Below are positions 17,733 to 25,414 of a DNA stretch of 64,000 nt, in pieces. Source of the DNA: Paenibacillus sp. S150 (GTDB lineage Bacteria; Bacillota; Bacilli; Paenibacillales; Paenibacillaceae). The translations under genes and the position numbers were made by a program. The notes under the pieces are model-generated. The model was not told the origin of the DNA. It was given only the letters and a program-made list of their open reading frames with translations, and ran no database searches. Numbering within the stretch: the stretch's first letter is position 1; every line of letters begins with the position of its first letter. The DNA is taken from assembly GCF_019352175.1 (NCBI RefSeq), contig NZ_JACBYI010000022.1, forward strand, positions 35,153 to 99,152, written 5' to 3'.

Positions 17733-18803
17733 ATGAGGCTTTTCAAAAGGAGCAGACAACTGCACGGATGGCTGGCTGCCCTAATGCTGGCAATCCTCGC
17801 GCTGGCTATGACCGGCTGCGGGAATGGGAATGACAACGCAGCTGCGGCGGAGAGTCCGCAGCAAGGCGATCTGACGCTGGTTATAGGGGCTTATAGCGTA
17901 GTTAAGGATGCCATGGGTGAAATTCTGCCGTTGTTTGCGGCGGATTGGAAGGCCCGGACGGGACAGACCCTCGCCTTCCAGCAGTCTTACGAGGCTTCGG
18001 GAACCCAGGCCCGGGCCATCGCCGGGGGATTCGAAGCGGATGTGACCCTGCTGGCGATGGAAGGGGATGTCGACAAGCTGGTTAAGGCGGGCCTGGTAGA
18101 CCAAGCCTGGAAGGACCGGGGCGAGCATGGAATGGTGACCCGTTCAGTGGTGGCGCTTGGCACACGCGAAGGCAATCCGAAGGGCATTCATGATTTTGCC
18201 GACCTGGCGAAGCCGGGGGTGAAGGTGCTCTATCCCAATCCGAAGACCTCCGGCGGAGCACAGTGGGATATCAACGCGATCTACGGGGCGGGCCTGAAGC
18301 TGTCTGAGGAGCAGAAGGGAGCGAAGGATCCTGCTGCCGCCAAAGCCTTTTTGGAGAGCGTACACGCCAACGTAGAGTCTCTGGATAAAAGCGGGCGGGC
18401 TTCGATGGCCGCTTTTGAATACGGGGTGGGCGATGTGATCGTCACCTATGAGAATGAGCTGCTGGCCCGGATTGCGCAAGGTGTGAAGTATGAGGTGATT
18501 ATTCCCGGGAATACGATCCTGATCGAAAATCCGGCTGCGGTCGTGGACAAGTATGCCGATGAGCATGGCACCGATGAGGCTGCGAATGCATTGGTTGATT
18601 ATCTGACTACGCCGGAGGCGCAGGGCGTGTTCGCCAAATACGGCTTCCGGCCCGTAGACAAGCAGGTCTATGCGGAGAATGAGAGCCGTTATCCGGTTCC
18701 TGCGGGGCTGTTCGACATCAATTATCTCGGCGGCTGGGATGAAGTGCGCACTGCGCTGTATTCGAAGCGGGGCGTCTGGTATCAGGTGCTGGCCGGGATT
18801 TAG
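17733..18803 (+). CDS. sbp: Sulfate-binding lipoprotein
   Basis: 356 residues. A basic N-terminus and hydrophobic stretch lead to the lipobox LAMTGC with Cys29, so the mature protein is lipid-anchored outside the membrane. The body matches the sulfate/thiosulfate-binding family: LVIGAYSVVKDAMGEI, FQQSYEASGTQARAIAGGFEADV, YPNPKTSGGAQW and YENELLA. It delivers sulfate to CysTWA and lies 104 bases after cysA. That gap has no terminator but holds a GC-rich foldable stretch, which may adjust its level relative to the membrane parts. The start is ATG 17733. Confidence 0.94.
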   Translation: MRLFKRSRQLHGWLAALMLAILALAMTGCGNGNDNAAAAESPQQGDLTLVIGAYSVVKDAMGEILPLFAADWKARTGQTLAFQQSYEASGTQARAIAGGFEADVTLLAMEGDVDKLVKAGLVDQAWKDRGEHGMVTRSVVALGTREGNPKGIHDFADLAKPGVKVLYPNPKTSGGAQWDINAIYGAGLKLSEEQKGAKDPAAAKAFLESVHANVESLDKSGRASMAAFEYGVGDVIVTYENELLARIAQGVKYEVIIPGNTILIENPAAVVDKYADEHGTDEAANALVDYLTTPEAQGVFAKYGFRPVDKQVYAENESRYPVPAGLFDINYLGGWDEVRTALYSKRGVWYQVLAGI

Positions 18804-19000
18804 TCTGCGGGGTTTCTGACCGGGATGAGTATGGGAAGGACTTGCAGAGCAACAGAGAGAGTTGTCTCTCCGGCAGGCGGGCCTGCGGACGGGATGGCTC
18901 TTTTTTCAGTTCATCTGTCATGCTTAAAAGGACGCTGAGCTGTTATAATGATAAAGTGGTTTTGAACATCCGTGACGCGGAATTTAGGGAGGGCTGGCTT

Positions 19001-19780
19001 GTGGATACACTGGTATTTATGGGAACCGGGGACGCCATGGGCGTACCCCGGGTCTATTGCAGCTGCGAGACCTGCATGGAGGCGAGAAACGGCGGAAAGA
19101 ATATCCGGCTGCGCTCCTCTGTGCTTATAGATAACGGCAGCGGCTTCTGGGTTATTGACTGTGGACCGGACTGGCGGCGGCAAATGGAGATGCAGGGACG
19201 GCGCAGCATGCGCAGGCTGCTGGTGACGCATGCCCATTTCGACCATATTGGCGGACTGCCGGAATGGGCGGACAGCTGCCGCTGGATGGGGTACCGGGGG
19301 GAGCTGTACGCTCCGGCTGAGGTGATACCAGTGATCCAGCGTCAATATCCGTGGCTGGGCGGGCACATTGATATGATTCCGTGCGATGACGGACTTGCAC
19401 TGGACGGCTGGCAGATTTACACCTGGAGGGTGAACCATGGCAAGAATGGATACTCCTATGCCTACCGGCTGGAGAAGGACGGCTACGTCTGGGTTTATTG
19501 CCCGGATTCCATAGCACTCACGCCGGAGGAGACGAAGCCCATGCAGGGAGCGGAGCTGCTGGTGCTGGGCACAAGCTTTTATTATGAATCCGCTGAGCTG
19601 TCTTCACGCTCGGTGTATGATATGACGGAAGCGGCGGAGCTGCTGGGCATCGTTCAGCCGTACAGAGCCGTATACACCCATATGTCGCATGATGTGGATC
19701 TTAGAAAAGATTACATTCTGCCGGAGAATGTTACGCTCGCAGTAACGGGCCTGCAGCTGAAGTTGGGCCGCAATAATTGA
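19001..19780 (+). CDS. PhnP-like metallo-beta-lactamase-fold phosphodiesterase
   Basis: About 259 residues from GTG 19001, eight bases after GGGAGGG; the upstream open frame has no such site. The MBL metal motif is THAHFDH (His77, His79, Asp81, His82). A C-x-C-x-x-C cluster (Cys20, Cys22, Cys25), with a late THMSHD, matches the extra structural zinc site known in PhnP, which opens cyclic ribose phosphates made during phosphonate breakdown. No other phn gene is in the window, so the substrate here is open; a cyclic phosphodiester is the best guess. It stands alone and ends at a terminator. Confidence 0.85.
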   Translation: MDTLVFMGTGDAMGVPRVYCSCETCMEARNGGKNIRLRSSVLIDNGSGFWVIDCGPDWRRQMEMQGRRSMRRLLVTHAHFDHIGGLPEWADSCRWMGYRGELYAPAEVIPVIQRQYPWLGGHIDMIPCDDGLALDGWQIYTWRVNHGKNGYSYAYRLEKDGYVWVYCPDSIALTPEETKPMQGAELLVLGTSFYYESAELSSRSVYDMTEAAELLGIVQPYRAVYTHMSHDVDLRKDYILPENVTLAVTGLQLKLGRNN

Positions 19781-19807
19781 AGCTTGCAAGGTGTTTTTTC
19801 AAAAAGA

Positions 19808-19847
19808 GGCCCCGCTTATGCAGTTGCTGCTCAGGCAGGGGCTTTTT
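19808..19847 (+). terminator. Terminator after the phnP-like gene
   Basis: GGCCCC (19808) pairs with GGGGC (19838-19842), followed by TTTTT. The loop is long, so the strength is moderate. Confidence 0.65.
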
Positions 19848-19855
19848 CTGAAAAG

Positions 19856-19950
19856 ATAAGAATTGATATGTTTCACGCTATACATTAGCCTTATCTTTCT
19901 CGCTGAAACGGATACCGTCCTTATGAGGACGGCGAAGCCGTTTCCACTTG
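19856..19950 (+). repeat. PTR repeat, copy 2
   Basis: The clearest copy. After AATTGATATGTTTCACGCTA and CTCGCTG comes a two-level stem-loop: AAACGG, ATA, CCGTCC, TTATGA, GGACGG, CGAAG, CCGTTT. Both arm pairs are exact. It ends in CCACTTG and begins nine bases after the previous terminator's T-run. Confidence 0.8.
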
Positions 19951-20035
19951 CGCAGGAATACGCAGGCTTTTGGAGTGGACGCTCCGCGAACGGGGCGTTG
20001 TCCGGGTCGCTGTGCTCTCCAGATTTATTTCATTC

Positions 20036-20145
20036 CTCTTAGGAGCTGCGAGGAAATGAGTACCCGCTTTTGTTGACAAAAGCTCCACGGTTTTGGGAGT
20101 TTTGTCAACAATGTAGAGGTACTTTATTTCGTCGCAGTCTCTTAG
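20036..20145. mobile_element. Palindromic MITE-like insertion with CTCTTAG duplication
   Basis: CTCTTAG occurs at 20036-20042 and 20139-20145. The ~96 bp between folds into one long imperfect hairpin, with outer arms GCTGCGAGGAAATGAGTAC and GTACTTTATTTCGTCGCAG and inner arms TTGTTGACAAAAGCTCC and GGGAGTTTTGTCAACAA. The partner copy at 27385-27395 has an uninterrupted site (CCCCTTAGCGG). No ORF is present. Confidence 0.7.
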
Positions 20146-20269
20146 CGGTGAAAATCCGGAGACCCAGGCGTCCGCTGCCGCTGTTCCGCGGGTCCGTCCG
20201 CTCCGCTGTTTAAGCGGGAGGCGGTTCTGTAATCTTTAAAAAACACAATAAAGAAACTTAATGTATATG

Positions 20270-20622
20270 AATGGAACCGGCGAACCCGAACAAGCTGATG
20301 GAACGCAAGGGAGAGGTTCATAGGGGACTGAAGCGAAGTGTAAAAAGTAACACTAATGGGCTGGAATTTTGGATTTAAAGGGCTTTAGTGGGATTTTGTA
20401 CACTTCATGGAGGCCATCTCCCCCCATATGGCTGATTTCATCCGAATTAGTTGTACTTTTTCCCACTAGGGATGATCCAGGATCCGAATGCGATGGATTA
20501 GTGATCCTTTTTCCCACTAAAATGGCTGCCCTTTGGATGAATGGTTCAAGTACATCTTAATGTAGGCGTATTCCTCTGTAAGGGAGAGAAACGGATCGAT
20601 TAGGGTTCCTTTTTCCCGATAA
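20270..20622 (+). repeat. QPE element 2
   Basis: Units are centred near 20346, 20397, 20458 and 20509 (spacings 51, 61, 51), in orientation forward, forward, inverted, inverted. A fifth inverted unit is centred near 20611, which is 102 bp further on. The leader ORF starts at ATG 20272 (MEPANPNKLMERKGEVHRGL) and ends at TAA 20378. Compared with element 1 it carries a three-base insertion that keeps the frame. Confidence 0.82.
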
Positions 20623-20772
20623 CACTTGCGAAAAAGCGGCCGGGGGAATATGAAGTGACCTTTTCCACTCGGCGCCCCGCCTGGCTTCAGCAGCCAGCCT
20701 TACACCTGAAATGCTAACAGCTTCGCTGCCCGGTCAAGGACAGCGAAGCTGCTTCCACTTGTTTCGTCTATG

Positions 20773-21543
20773 CTAATTCATCGTCATTCCGCCAGTGACA
20801 TTAATCGCCTGTCCCGTCATGTAGGAAGCCAGCGGGCTGGCGAGGAACAGCACCACATTTGCCACATCCCCAGGCTCGGCCGTCCGGCCAAGGGGCACCT
20901 GCGAGCGGTCCTCGGCCAGAATATCCTCCGGCTGCATCCCGCGCAGGGCAGCGCCTTCGATGCGCTCACGCCGCTTCATATCCGTCTCCACAATGCCCGG
21001 ACAGACCGCGTTGACAAGAATCTGGTCCTTGGCCAGCTCCAGCGCCATAACCTTGGTGAAGCCGAGCACGGCATGCTTGGATGCAACATAGCTGCCCATG
21101 CAGCGGTAGCCGTTTTTGCCTGCCTGTGAAGCAATGCTGATGATGCGGCCGCCTCTGCCTTGGCGCAGCATTTGCCGCGCTCCCGCCCGGGAGACCAGAT
21201 ATACGCCTTTGGCATTGATATCCATGACCTTATCCCAGTCTTCCTCGCGGATATCCACGGCGTAATCCATAGTAGATGTTCCGCTGTTGTTCACCAGAAA
21301 GTCGACCGCGCCAAAAGCCTCCACCGCGGCGTCAATCAGCCGCGCTGCATCCTCACTTACCGTAACGTCAATCTGAATCTGCACCAGCCGCCCATGGATA
21401 CGTTCAATTCCAGGACGGCCGGCGATATCACCGATGACCACATTCGCGCCGGCCTCAAGGAATAAATCCGCAATCCCCTTGCCTATTCCGGCGAGTCCTC
21501 CGGTTATAACAAGCGTTTGGCCGGTGAAGTCAATATTCAGCAT
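20773..21543 (-). CDS. Short-chain dehydrogenase/reductase
   Basis: A 256-residue classical SDR. The cofactor motif TGGLAGIG is at 14-21, an acidic residue follows strand 2 (GDI, residues 38-40, suggesting NAD preference), and NNSG is at 85-88. The catalytic set is Ser139, Tyr152 and Lys156 (SYVASKHA), with the C-terminal signature FLASPLASYMTGQAINVTGG. The substrate is unknown; polyol or 3-oxoacyl substrates are typical. It ends just right of the repeat-filled gap. luxS lies 20 bases upstream on the same strand, so the two are probably co-transcribed from the luxS promoter. Confidence 0.92.
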   Translation of the reverse strand: MLNIDFTGQTLVITGGLAGIGKGIADLFLEAGANVVIGDIAGRPGIERIHGRLVQIQIDVTVSEDAARLIDAAVEAFGAVDFLVNNSGTSTMDYAVDIREEDWDKVMDINAKGVYLVSRAGARQMLRQGRGGRIISIASQAGKNGYRCMGSYVASKHAVLGFTKVMALELAKDQILVNAVCPGIVETDMKRRERIEGAALRGMQPEDILAEDRSQVPLGRTAEPGDVANVVLFLASPLASYMTGQAINVTGGMTMN

Positions 21544-21563
21544 CGTGACAGGTTCCTTCCGGC

Positions 21564-22019
21564 TTAGCTGCGGAAGGGATCATCGCTGATGCCGGCTTCC
21601 AGGACAAGTCTGGCGTATTCCTTGGCGCTGAACAGGGAGTGGTCCTTATAATTCCCGCATTCCAGTGCGGATACCGCAGGCACAATTTCGGTGTCCAGCA
21701 CTTTATGCAGCACCTTGGTCAGGGCAGCCGCAACGTCGGCAGGGTTGTGCTCATCCCAGATAATCAGATAAAAGCCGGTTCTGCAGCCCATCGGAGAGAT
21801 GTCGATAATGCCCTCCAGCTCGTCGCGCAGATAGGTAGCGAGCAGATGCTCCAGCGTGTGGACTGCTGCTGTTGGCAGAGCATCGGTATTCGGCTGCAGG
21901 AGACGCAGGTCATATTTTTGAACGGTGCTGCCCTTCCCGTTCCTCTCTGTACCTGCAACCCGCACATAAGGGGCCTTTACCTTCGTGTGATCCAATTGGA
22001 AACTTTCAACCTTCGCCAT
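21564..22019 (-). CDS. luxS: S-ribosylhomocysteine lyase (AI-2 synthase)
   Basis: A 151-residue enzyme that splits S-ribosylhomocysteine into homocysteine and DPD, the precursor of autoinducer-2. The metal ligands His54 and His58 (HTLEHLL) and Cys121 (ECGNYKDHSL) are present, with the catalytic Cys79 in PMGCRTGFY. It is transcribed divergently from mtnN, whose product makes the LuxS substrate, so the two steps of S-adenosylhomocysteine detoxification share one control region. Confidence 0.97.
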   Translation of the reverse strand: MAKVESFQLDHTKVKAPYVRVAGTERNGKGSTVQKYDLRLLQPNTDALPTAAVHTLEHLLATYLRDELEGIIDISPMGCRTGFYLIIWDEHNPADVAAALTKVLHKVLDTEIVPAVSALECGNYKDHSLFSAKEYARLVLEAGISDDPFRS

Positions 22020-22118
22020 TATTCTCTTCCTCTCGCCCTTTTCATATCAAACTATCATAATGGAATAAAAATGTAAATGACATATTCCGAGTATTCTAAT
22101 GTACTTAATTTAAACGTG

Positions 22119-22147
22119 TTGACAGGCATAATGATGAATTGTAACAT
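22119..22147 (+). promoter_or_regulatory. Promoter of mtnN
   Basis: A perfect TTGACA (22119-22124) and TAACAT (22142-22147) are 17 bases apart in the 265-bp luxS/mtnN divergent region. No SAM or SAH riboswitch core was recognised between it and the gene. Confidence 0.65.
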
Positions 22148-22284
22148 ATGAATCAAATTAAATCATATTAATTTACTAGGATTAATCCGGGGGAAGAAAG
22201 AAACGAAAGAAGCGGGGAGCATGCCGCAAAGGCAGAGGGCCGCCGTTCAGAATCATATCTCCGTGTTAAAGGAGCTGGAGGCTT

Positions 22285-23004
22285 ATGAGCATAGCGATTA
22301 TTGGCGCAATGGAAGAAGAGGTAGCACCGCTGCTGTCAAAGCTGCAGGATGTGCGCAGCTTGAAGGCGGGCGGCGGAAAGCTGTACGCCGGAGTGCTGAA
22401 TGGACAGGATGTAGTGCTGCTTCAGTCGGGCATTGGCAAGGTCAACGCGGCGGTAACCGCCACTCAGCTGCTGGAGCGGTTTCACTGTGAGCTGATCATC
22501 AATACCGGTGCTGCCGGAGGCCTGGCTGCGGAGCTTAAGGTTGGCGATGTGGTGATTGCGGAGGAACTGGTCTACAGCGATGTGGATGCCACGGCCTTCA
22601 GCTATGCTTACGGGCAGGTGCCGCAGATGCCGCCGCGTTATCCGGTTGCGGCTGAACTGCTTGCTCTGGCGCAGAAGGTAATCGGGCGCGGCGGCAGACC
22701 GGAGCAGGTTGTCGCCGGGCTGATAACAACGGCCGATTCTTTTATCAGCCTGCCGGAGCGGGCGGTGGACATTGTCAGCCGGTTCCCGGAGGCGAAGGCC
22801 ACGGATATGGAAGGGGCGGCGATTGCCCAGACGGCGTACCAATTCGGCGTTCCTTTTCTCGCTGTCCGCTCCATATCGGATATCGCCGGGGCCGGGGCCG
22901 CCGGATTGTTCAAGTCCCATCTGGAGCTGGCGGCCAGGAACTCGGCAGAGGTGGTGCTGGAGCTTTTGTCATGGTACACACCGCCCGACGTTTTTGAAAT
23001 CTAG
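22285..23004 (+). CDS. mtnN: 5'-methylthioadenosine/S-adenosylhomocysteine nucleosidase
   Basis: A 239-residue nucleosidase that removes adenine from S-adenosylhomocysteine, 5'-methylthioadenosine and 5'-deoxyadenosine. Family blocks: IIGAMEEEVAPL with the general-base Glu, LLQSGIGKVNAA, NTGAAGGL, TDMEGAAIAQ for ribose binding, and FLAVRSISDIAG with the catalytic Asp. A strong ribosome site (AAAGGAGCTGGAGG) precedes ATG 22285. It is divergent from luxS and ends at its own terminator. Confidence 0.96.
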   Translation: MSIAIIGAMEEEVAPLLSKLQDVRSLKAGGGKLYAGVLNGQDVVLLQSGIGKVNAAVTATQLLERFHCELIINTGAAGGLAAELKVGDVVIAEELVYSDVDATAFSYAYGQVPQMPPRYPVAAELLALAQKVIGRGGRPEQVVAGLITTADSFISLPERAVDIVSRFPEAKATDMEGAAIAQTAYQFGVPFLAVRSISDIAGAGAAGLFKSHLELAARNSAEVVLELLSWYTPPDVFEI

Positions 23005-23006
23005 AA

Positions 23007-23038
23007 CAACCGTCTTCCGAAGCGGGAGGCGGTTTTTT
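23007..23038 (+). terminator. Terminator after mtnN
   Basis: AACCGTCTTCCG and CGGGAGGCGGTT pair with small mismatches, followed by TTTTTT. Confidence 0.8.
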
Positions 23039-23098
23039 GCGCACTGGTGTGGACACAGAAGACCGTAGTATATGGAAATATCGTCTTTTTTCGAATAT

Positions 23099-23173
23099 GC
23101 GGACACAGGAGCCGTAATTTCATAATTCCAGCCTGTCATGGCTTAAGGCACATTTAACGGCATCTGTGTCCGC
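23099..23173. repeat. 75-bp inverted repeat in the mtnN-GNAT gap
   Basis: GCGGACACAG (23099-23108) pairs exactly with CTGTGTCCGC (23164-23173), extended inward by AGCCGT/ACGGC. A related GGACACAGAAGACCGTA lies at 23051. The rest of the 463-bp gap (23005-23467) shows no gene; TATAAT at 23390-23395 with TTTCAA 17 bases upstream may be the promoter of the next gene. Confidence 0.6.
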
Positions 23174-23467
23174 TTGCCGGGAAGGATGGGCTTACTTGCG
23201 CGAAATAACGTCATTCCGGTCCGCATGGACAGGCTATTCCTTGGTGCTGCCTCGTTGAAAAGCCTTGATCTTCTTTCCCGATCAGTCCTTCCGTTCGGTC
23301 CATCCGCGGGAGGGCAGGTTATCCATGACACCCAACCCCTTTTCAATCCCTGCGTATAAAACTGCATTTCAAAGATATGTAACCGTCTATATAATGGGGA
23401 TAATCCGCGGTTTATTTGTATGGAAATTGGAAATTATACTGATTTAATCAGGAGGTTGAATGCTGTC

Positions 23468-24052
23468 ATGAAATCTGAATTGTTTATCCCGATTTTGCTT
23501 GATTTTTCCGAGAGCTTTGAGACTGAACGCCTGCTGGTGCGGGCTCCGCAGTGGGGTGACGGCCAGGCTGTAAATGAGGCGGTCCGGGAGAGTCTGGAGG
23601 AACTGAAGCCGTGGATGCCTTTTGCCCAAAGCCAGCCGTCCCTGGAGGAGTCTGAATACTTCGCCAGGGATTCGAGGCTGAAATTCCTGAACCGCTCCCA
23701 ATTGAACATGCTCGTCTTTCGCAAAAGCGATGACGCCTTCATCGGCTGCACCGGCCTGCATCATATCAACTGGGACGCGCGTTGTTTTGAGGCCGGATAT
23801 TGGATCCGGACGTCCTGTGCAGGCAATGGCTATATCACCGAAGCGGTGAACGGAGTTACCGCGTTTGCCATCAAGGAGCTTGAGGCGAACCGGATCGAAA
23901 TCCGCTGCAGCGGACGAAATGCCAGAAGCGCTGCCGTCGCCGAACGTGCGGGCTTTACACTGGACGGCATCCTGCGCCGCAGCACCCGCAGCATGGACGG
24001 GGAATTGCATGATTCCCGGATATACGCCAAGGTGCGGGGGGCGGAATTTTAA
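23468..24052 (+). CDS. GNAT N-acetyltransferase, RimJ/RimL type
   Basis: About 194 residues. The RimJ/L pattern is present: FETERLLVRAPQWGDG at the start, then FIGCTGLHHINWDARCFEAGYWIRTSCAGNGY, where the last part is the acetyl-CoA loop, then EAVNGVTAFAIKELEANRIEIRC, and a C-terminal RAGFTLDGILRRS. The likely activity is N-acetylation of a protein N-terminus or a small amine, but the substrate is unknown. ATG 23468 follows AGGAGG (23450-23455); the upstream frame has a TTG at 23456. Confidence 0.9.
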   Translation: MKSELFIPILLDFSESFETERLLVRAPQWGDGQAVNEAVRESLEELKPWMPFAQSQPSLEESEYFARDSRLKFLNRSQLNMLVFRKSDDAFIGCTGLHHINWDARCFEAGYWIRTSCAGNGYITEAVNGVTAFAIKELEANRIEIRCSGRNARSAAVAERAGFTLDGILRRSTRSMDGELHDSRIYAKVRGAEF

Positions 24053-24064
24053 CGAGGATGATGA

Positions 24065-24248
24065 TTTGAGGCAAAAAGGTGCTTTTTCCAGATTAAATAC
24101 ATACATGCTGAAGGCGCAAGCTGCTTCCGGAGCATCTGTCGGCATGGAGGAATTTGAGTCCGTTTCGGCGGAATCAAATGTAACACCAAGTACGGCCGCC
24201 CGGGATGCGGATACATTGAACCTGGCAGCTGAAGGAGTGTTTGTTTAA
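24065..24248 (+). CDS. Possible small protein of unknown function
   Basis: An open frame of 60 residues from TTG 24065, ten bases after GAGG and 12 bases after the GNAT stop. It starts with a basic MRQKGAFSRLNTYMLKAQ and is otherwise Ala-, Ser- and Glu-rich (SVGMEEFESV, AARDADTLNLAAEGVFV). No family is recognised. It could equally be the tail of a lost gene. It lies directly before a strong terminator, which supports transcription but not translation. Confidence 0.3.
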
Positions 24249-24294
24249 GCAATTGAATAGTTAATAAAGAGGGAAACAGTTCCTGAAAAAAGAC

Positions 24295-24342
24295 AATACT
24301 GCACTGGCTAAGTGTGCAAGCGCACATAGCCAGTGCAGTATT
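24295..24342. terminator. Strong bidirectional terminator
   Basis: AATACTGCACTGGCTA pairs exactly with TAGCCAGTGCAGTATT, and an inner TGTGC/GCACA closes on a four-base loop. A-rich DNA lies on the left and T-rich on the right, suiting the convergent genes on both sides. Confidence 0.8.
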
Positions 24343-24467
24343 TATGAGTGCAGGGCTGCTTATATGGGCTAAATAGACCTGAAAGCGATACTCTGCATCG
24401 CCGCTTCGGAAGCGCTGGCTCCCTTCAATGGAAGGCTAAGCCGGTACCGCTTGTCTGGAGAACAAGC

Positions 24468-25280
24468 TTACGCTTCCTGTTCAGCAGTGTGCAGGATGAA
24501 TTTATCAATGGCGTATTTCACGCCGTCTTCATTGTTGCTCAGCGTGACGAAGTCGGCAATGTCCTTCAGCGCCGGGATTGCGTTAGCCATGGCTACCCCA
24601 AGGCCGGCGGCTTCCAGCATTTCATGGTCGTTCCAGGAGTCTCCAACCGCGATGGTTTCGGACAGCTCGCAGCCGAAGTGCGCCGCCAGGAACTCAAGGG
24701 CCAGTCCCTTGGTGCCTTCATGGTGCATGATTTCCAGGAAATGCGGCTTGGACTTTGTGATGTGCACGGAATCGCCCAGAAGCCCGCGCAGAATGGGCGA
24801 CAGCTCATCCAGGAAGGCGGGATCGTCGATGATCAGCATTTTTGGTGTTTTTTGCGGGACAAGCTTCTCCCAATCCGGCTCGATATAATATTTCGTTCTG
24901 TTAAGTGTGGAGTAGTCGATCAGCTTCTGATTCTCTTCGCGGGCGTACAGCTTGTCATCAATGTAAGTCTGCAGGTGGAGGTCATGCTCCACGCAGTAGC
25001 TGAACAGCTTGCGCACGGCATCCTGAGGCACATAACGCTCATAGAGCACTTTTTCATCCATCAGGTTCTTCACAAGTGCGCCCTGGTAGGTGATGATCGG
25101 CACATTCAATCCGGTCTGACGGGCGATGGCCTGGGCGGAAGCATAAGCGCGTCCGGTAGCCAGGGTAACCACAACGCCAGCGGCTACAGCCTGCTCCAGC
25201 GCGGTTTGCGTGGCCGGGGTAACTTCCTTGTCATCATTAATCAGAGTGTCGTCAATATCGATTGCAATCAATTTGTACAT
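24468..25280 (-). CDS. Cof-type HAD phosphatase
   Basis: A 270-residue HAD hydrolase of the Cof/YidA subgroup with a C2 cap. Motif I is AIDIDDTLI (nucleophile Asp8, acid Asp10), motif II is TLATGRAY, the motif III Lys lies before the C-terminal core, and motif IV is AVGDSWNDHEML. The C2 cap occupies residues ~85-190. Family members dephosphorylate sugar phosphates, FMN or pyridoxal phosphate; the substrate cannot be read from sequence. A good ribosome site (GGAGAG) precedes ATG 25280. The gene is upstream of none and downstream of the DMT exporter on the same strand. Confidence 0.92.
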   Translation of the reverse strand: MYKLIAIDIDDTLINDDKEVTPATQTALEQAVAAGVVVTLATGRAYASAQAIARQTGLNVPIITYQGALVKNLMDEKVLYERYVPQDAVRKLFSYCVEHDLHLQTYIDDKLYAREENQKLIDYSTLNRTKYYIEPDWEKLVPQKTPKMLIIDDPAFLDELSPILRGLLGDSVHITKSKPHFLEIMHHEGTKGLALEFLAAHFGCELSETIAVGDSWNDHEMLEAAGLGVAMANAIPALKDIADFVTLSNNEDGVKYAIDKFILHTAEQEA

Positions 25281-25414
25281 GTAGGTTCTCTCCTAAAAAT
25301 TTGTTGAGCCTATGCGGGAGCATGGCTTTTTCTCTGGATAAGCCGGGAACGCGGGGAAGCCCGCGTCTGTTGAAGAAATAGAGGGCAGATGCAAGGCGCT
25401 GCAAACAATGCTGT

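Larger units (their letters stand above)
20005..20757 (+). repeat. Long intergenic duplication, copy 1 (partner at 27345-28013)
   Basis: From GCTGTGCTCTCCAGATTTATT through TTAGCGGTGAAAATCCGGAG, TTTAAGCGGGAGGCGGTTCT, the QPE element, TTCAAGTACATCTTAATG, GCCTGGCTTCAGCAGCCAGC and a terminal stem-loop ending in TTCCACTTG, this gap is near-identical in order to 27345-28013. Copy 1 carries an extra palindromic insert of about 103 bp at 20036-20145. It lies between convergent genes. Confidence 0.8.

Noticed and set aside
20369..20560. 63-codon frame in the QPE 2 region
   Set aside because: It overlaps repeat units and has no ribosome site; only the separate leader frame is conserved among copies.
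22020..22284. SAM/SAH riboswitch between luxS and mtnN
   Set aside because: No conserved core or terminator-antiterminator arrangement is visible.
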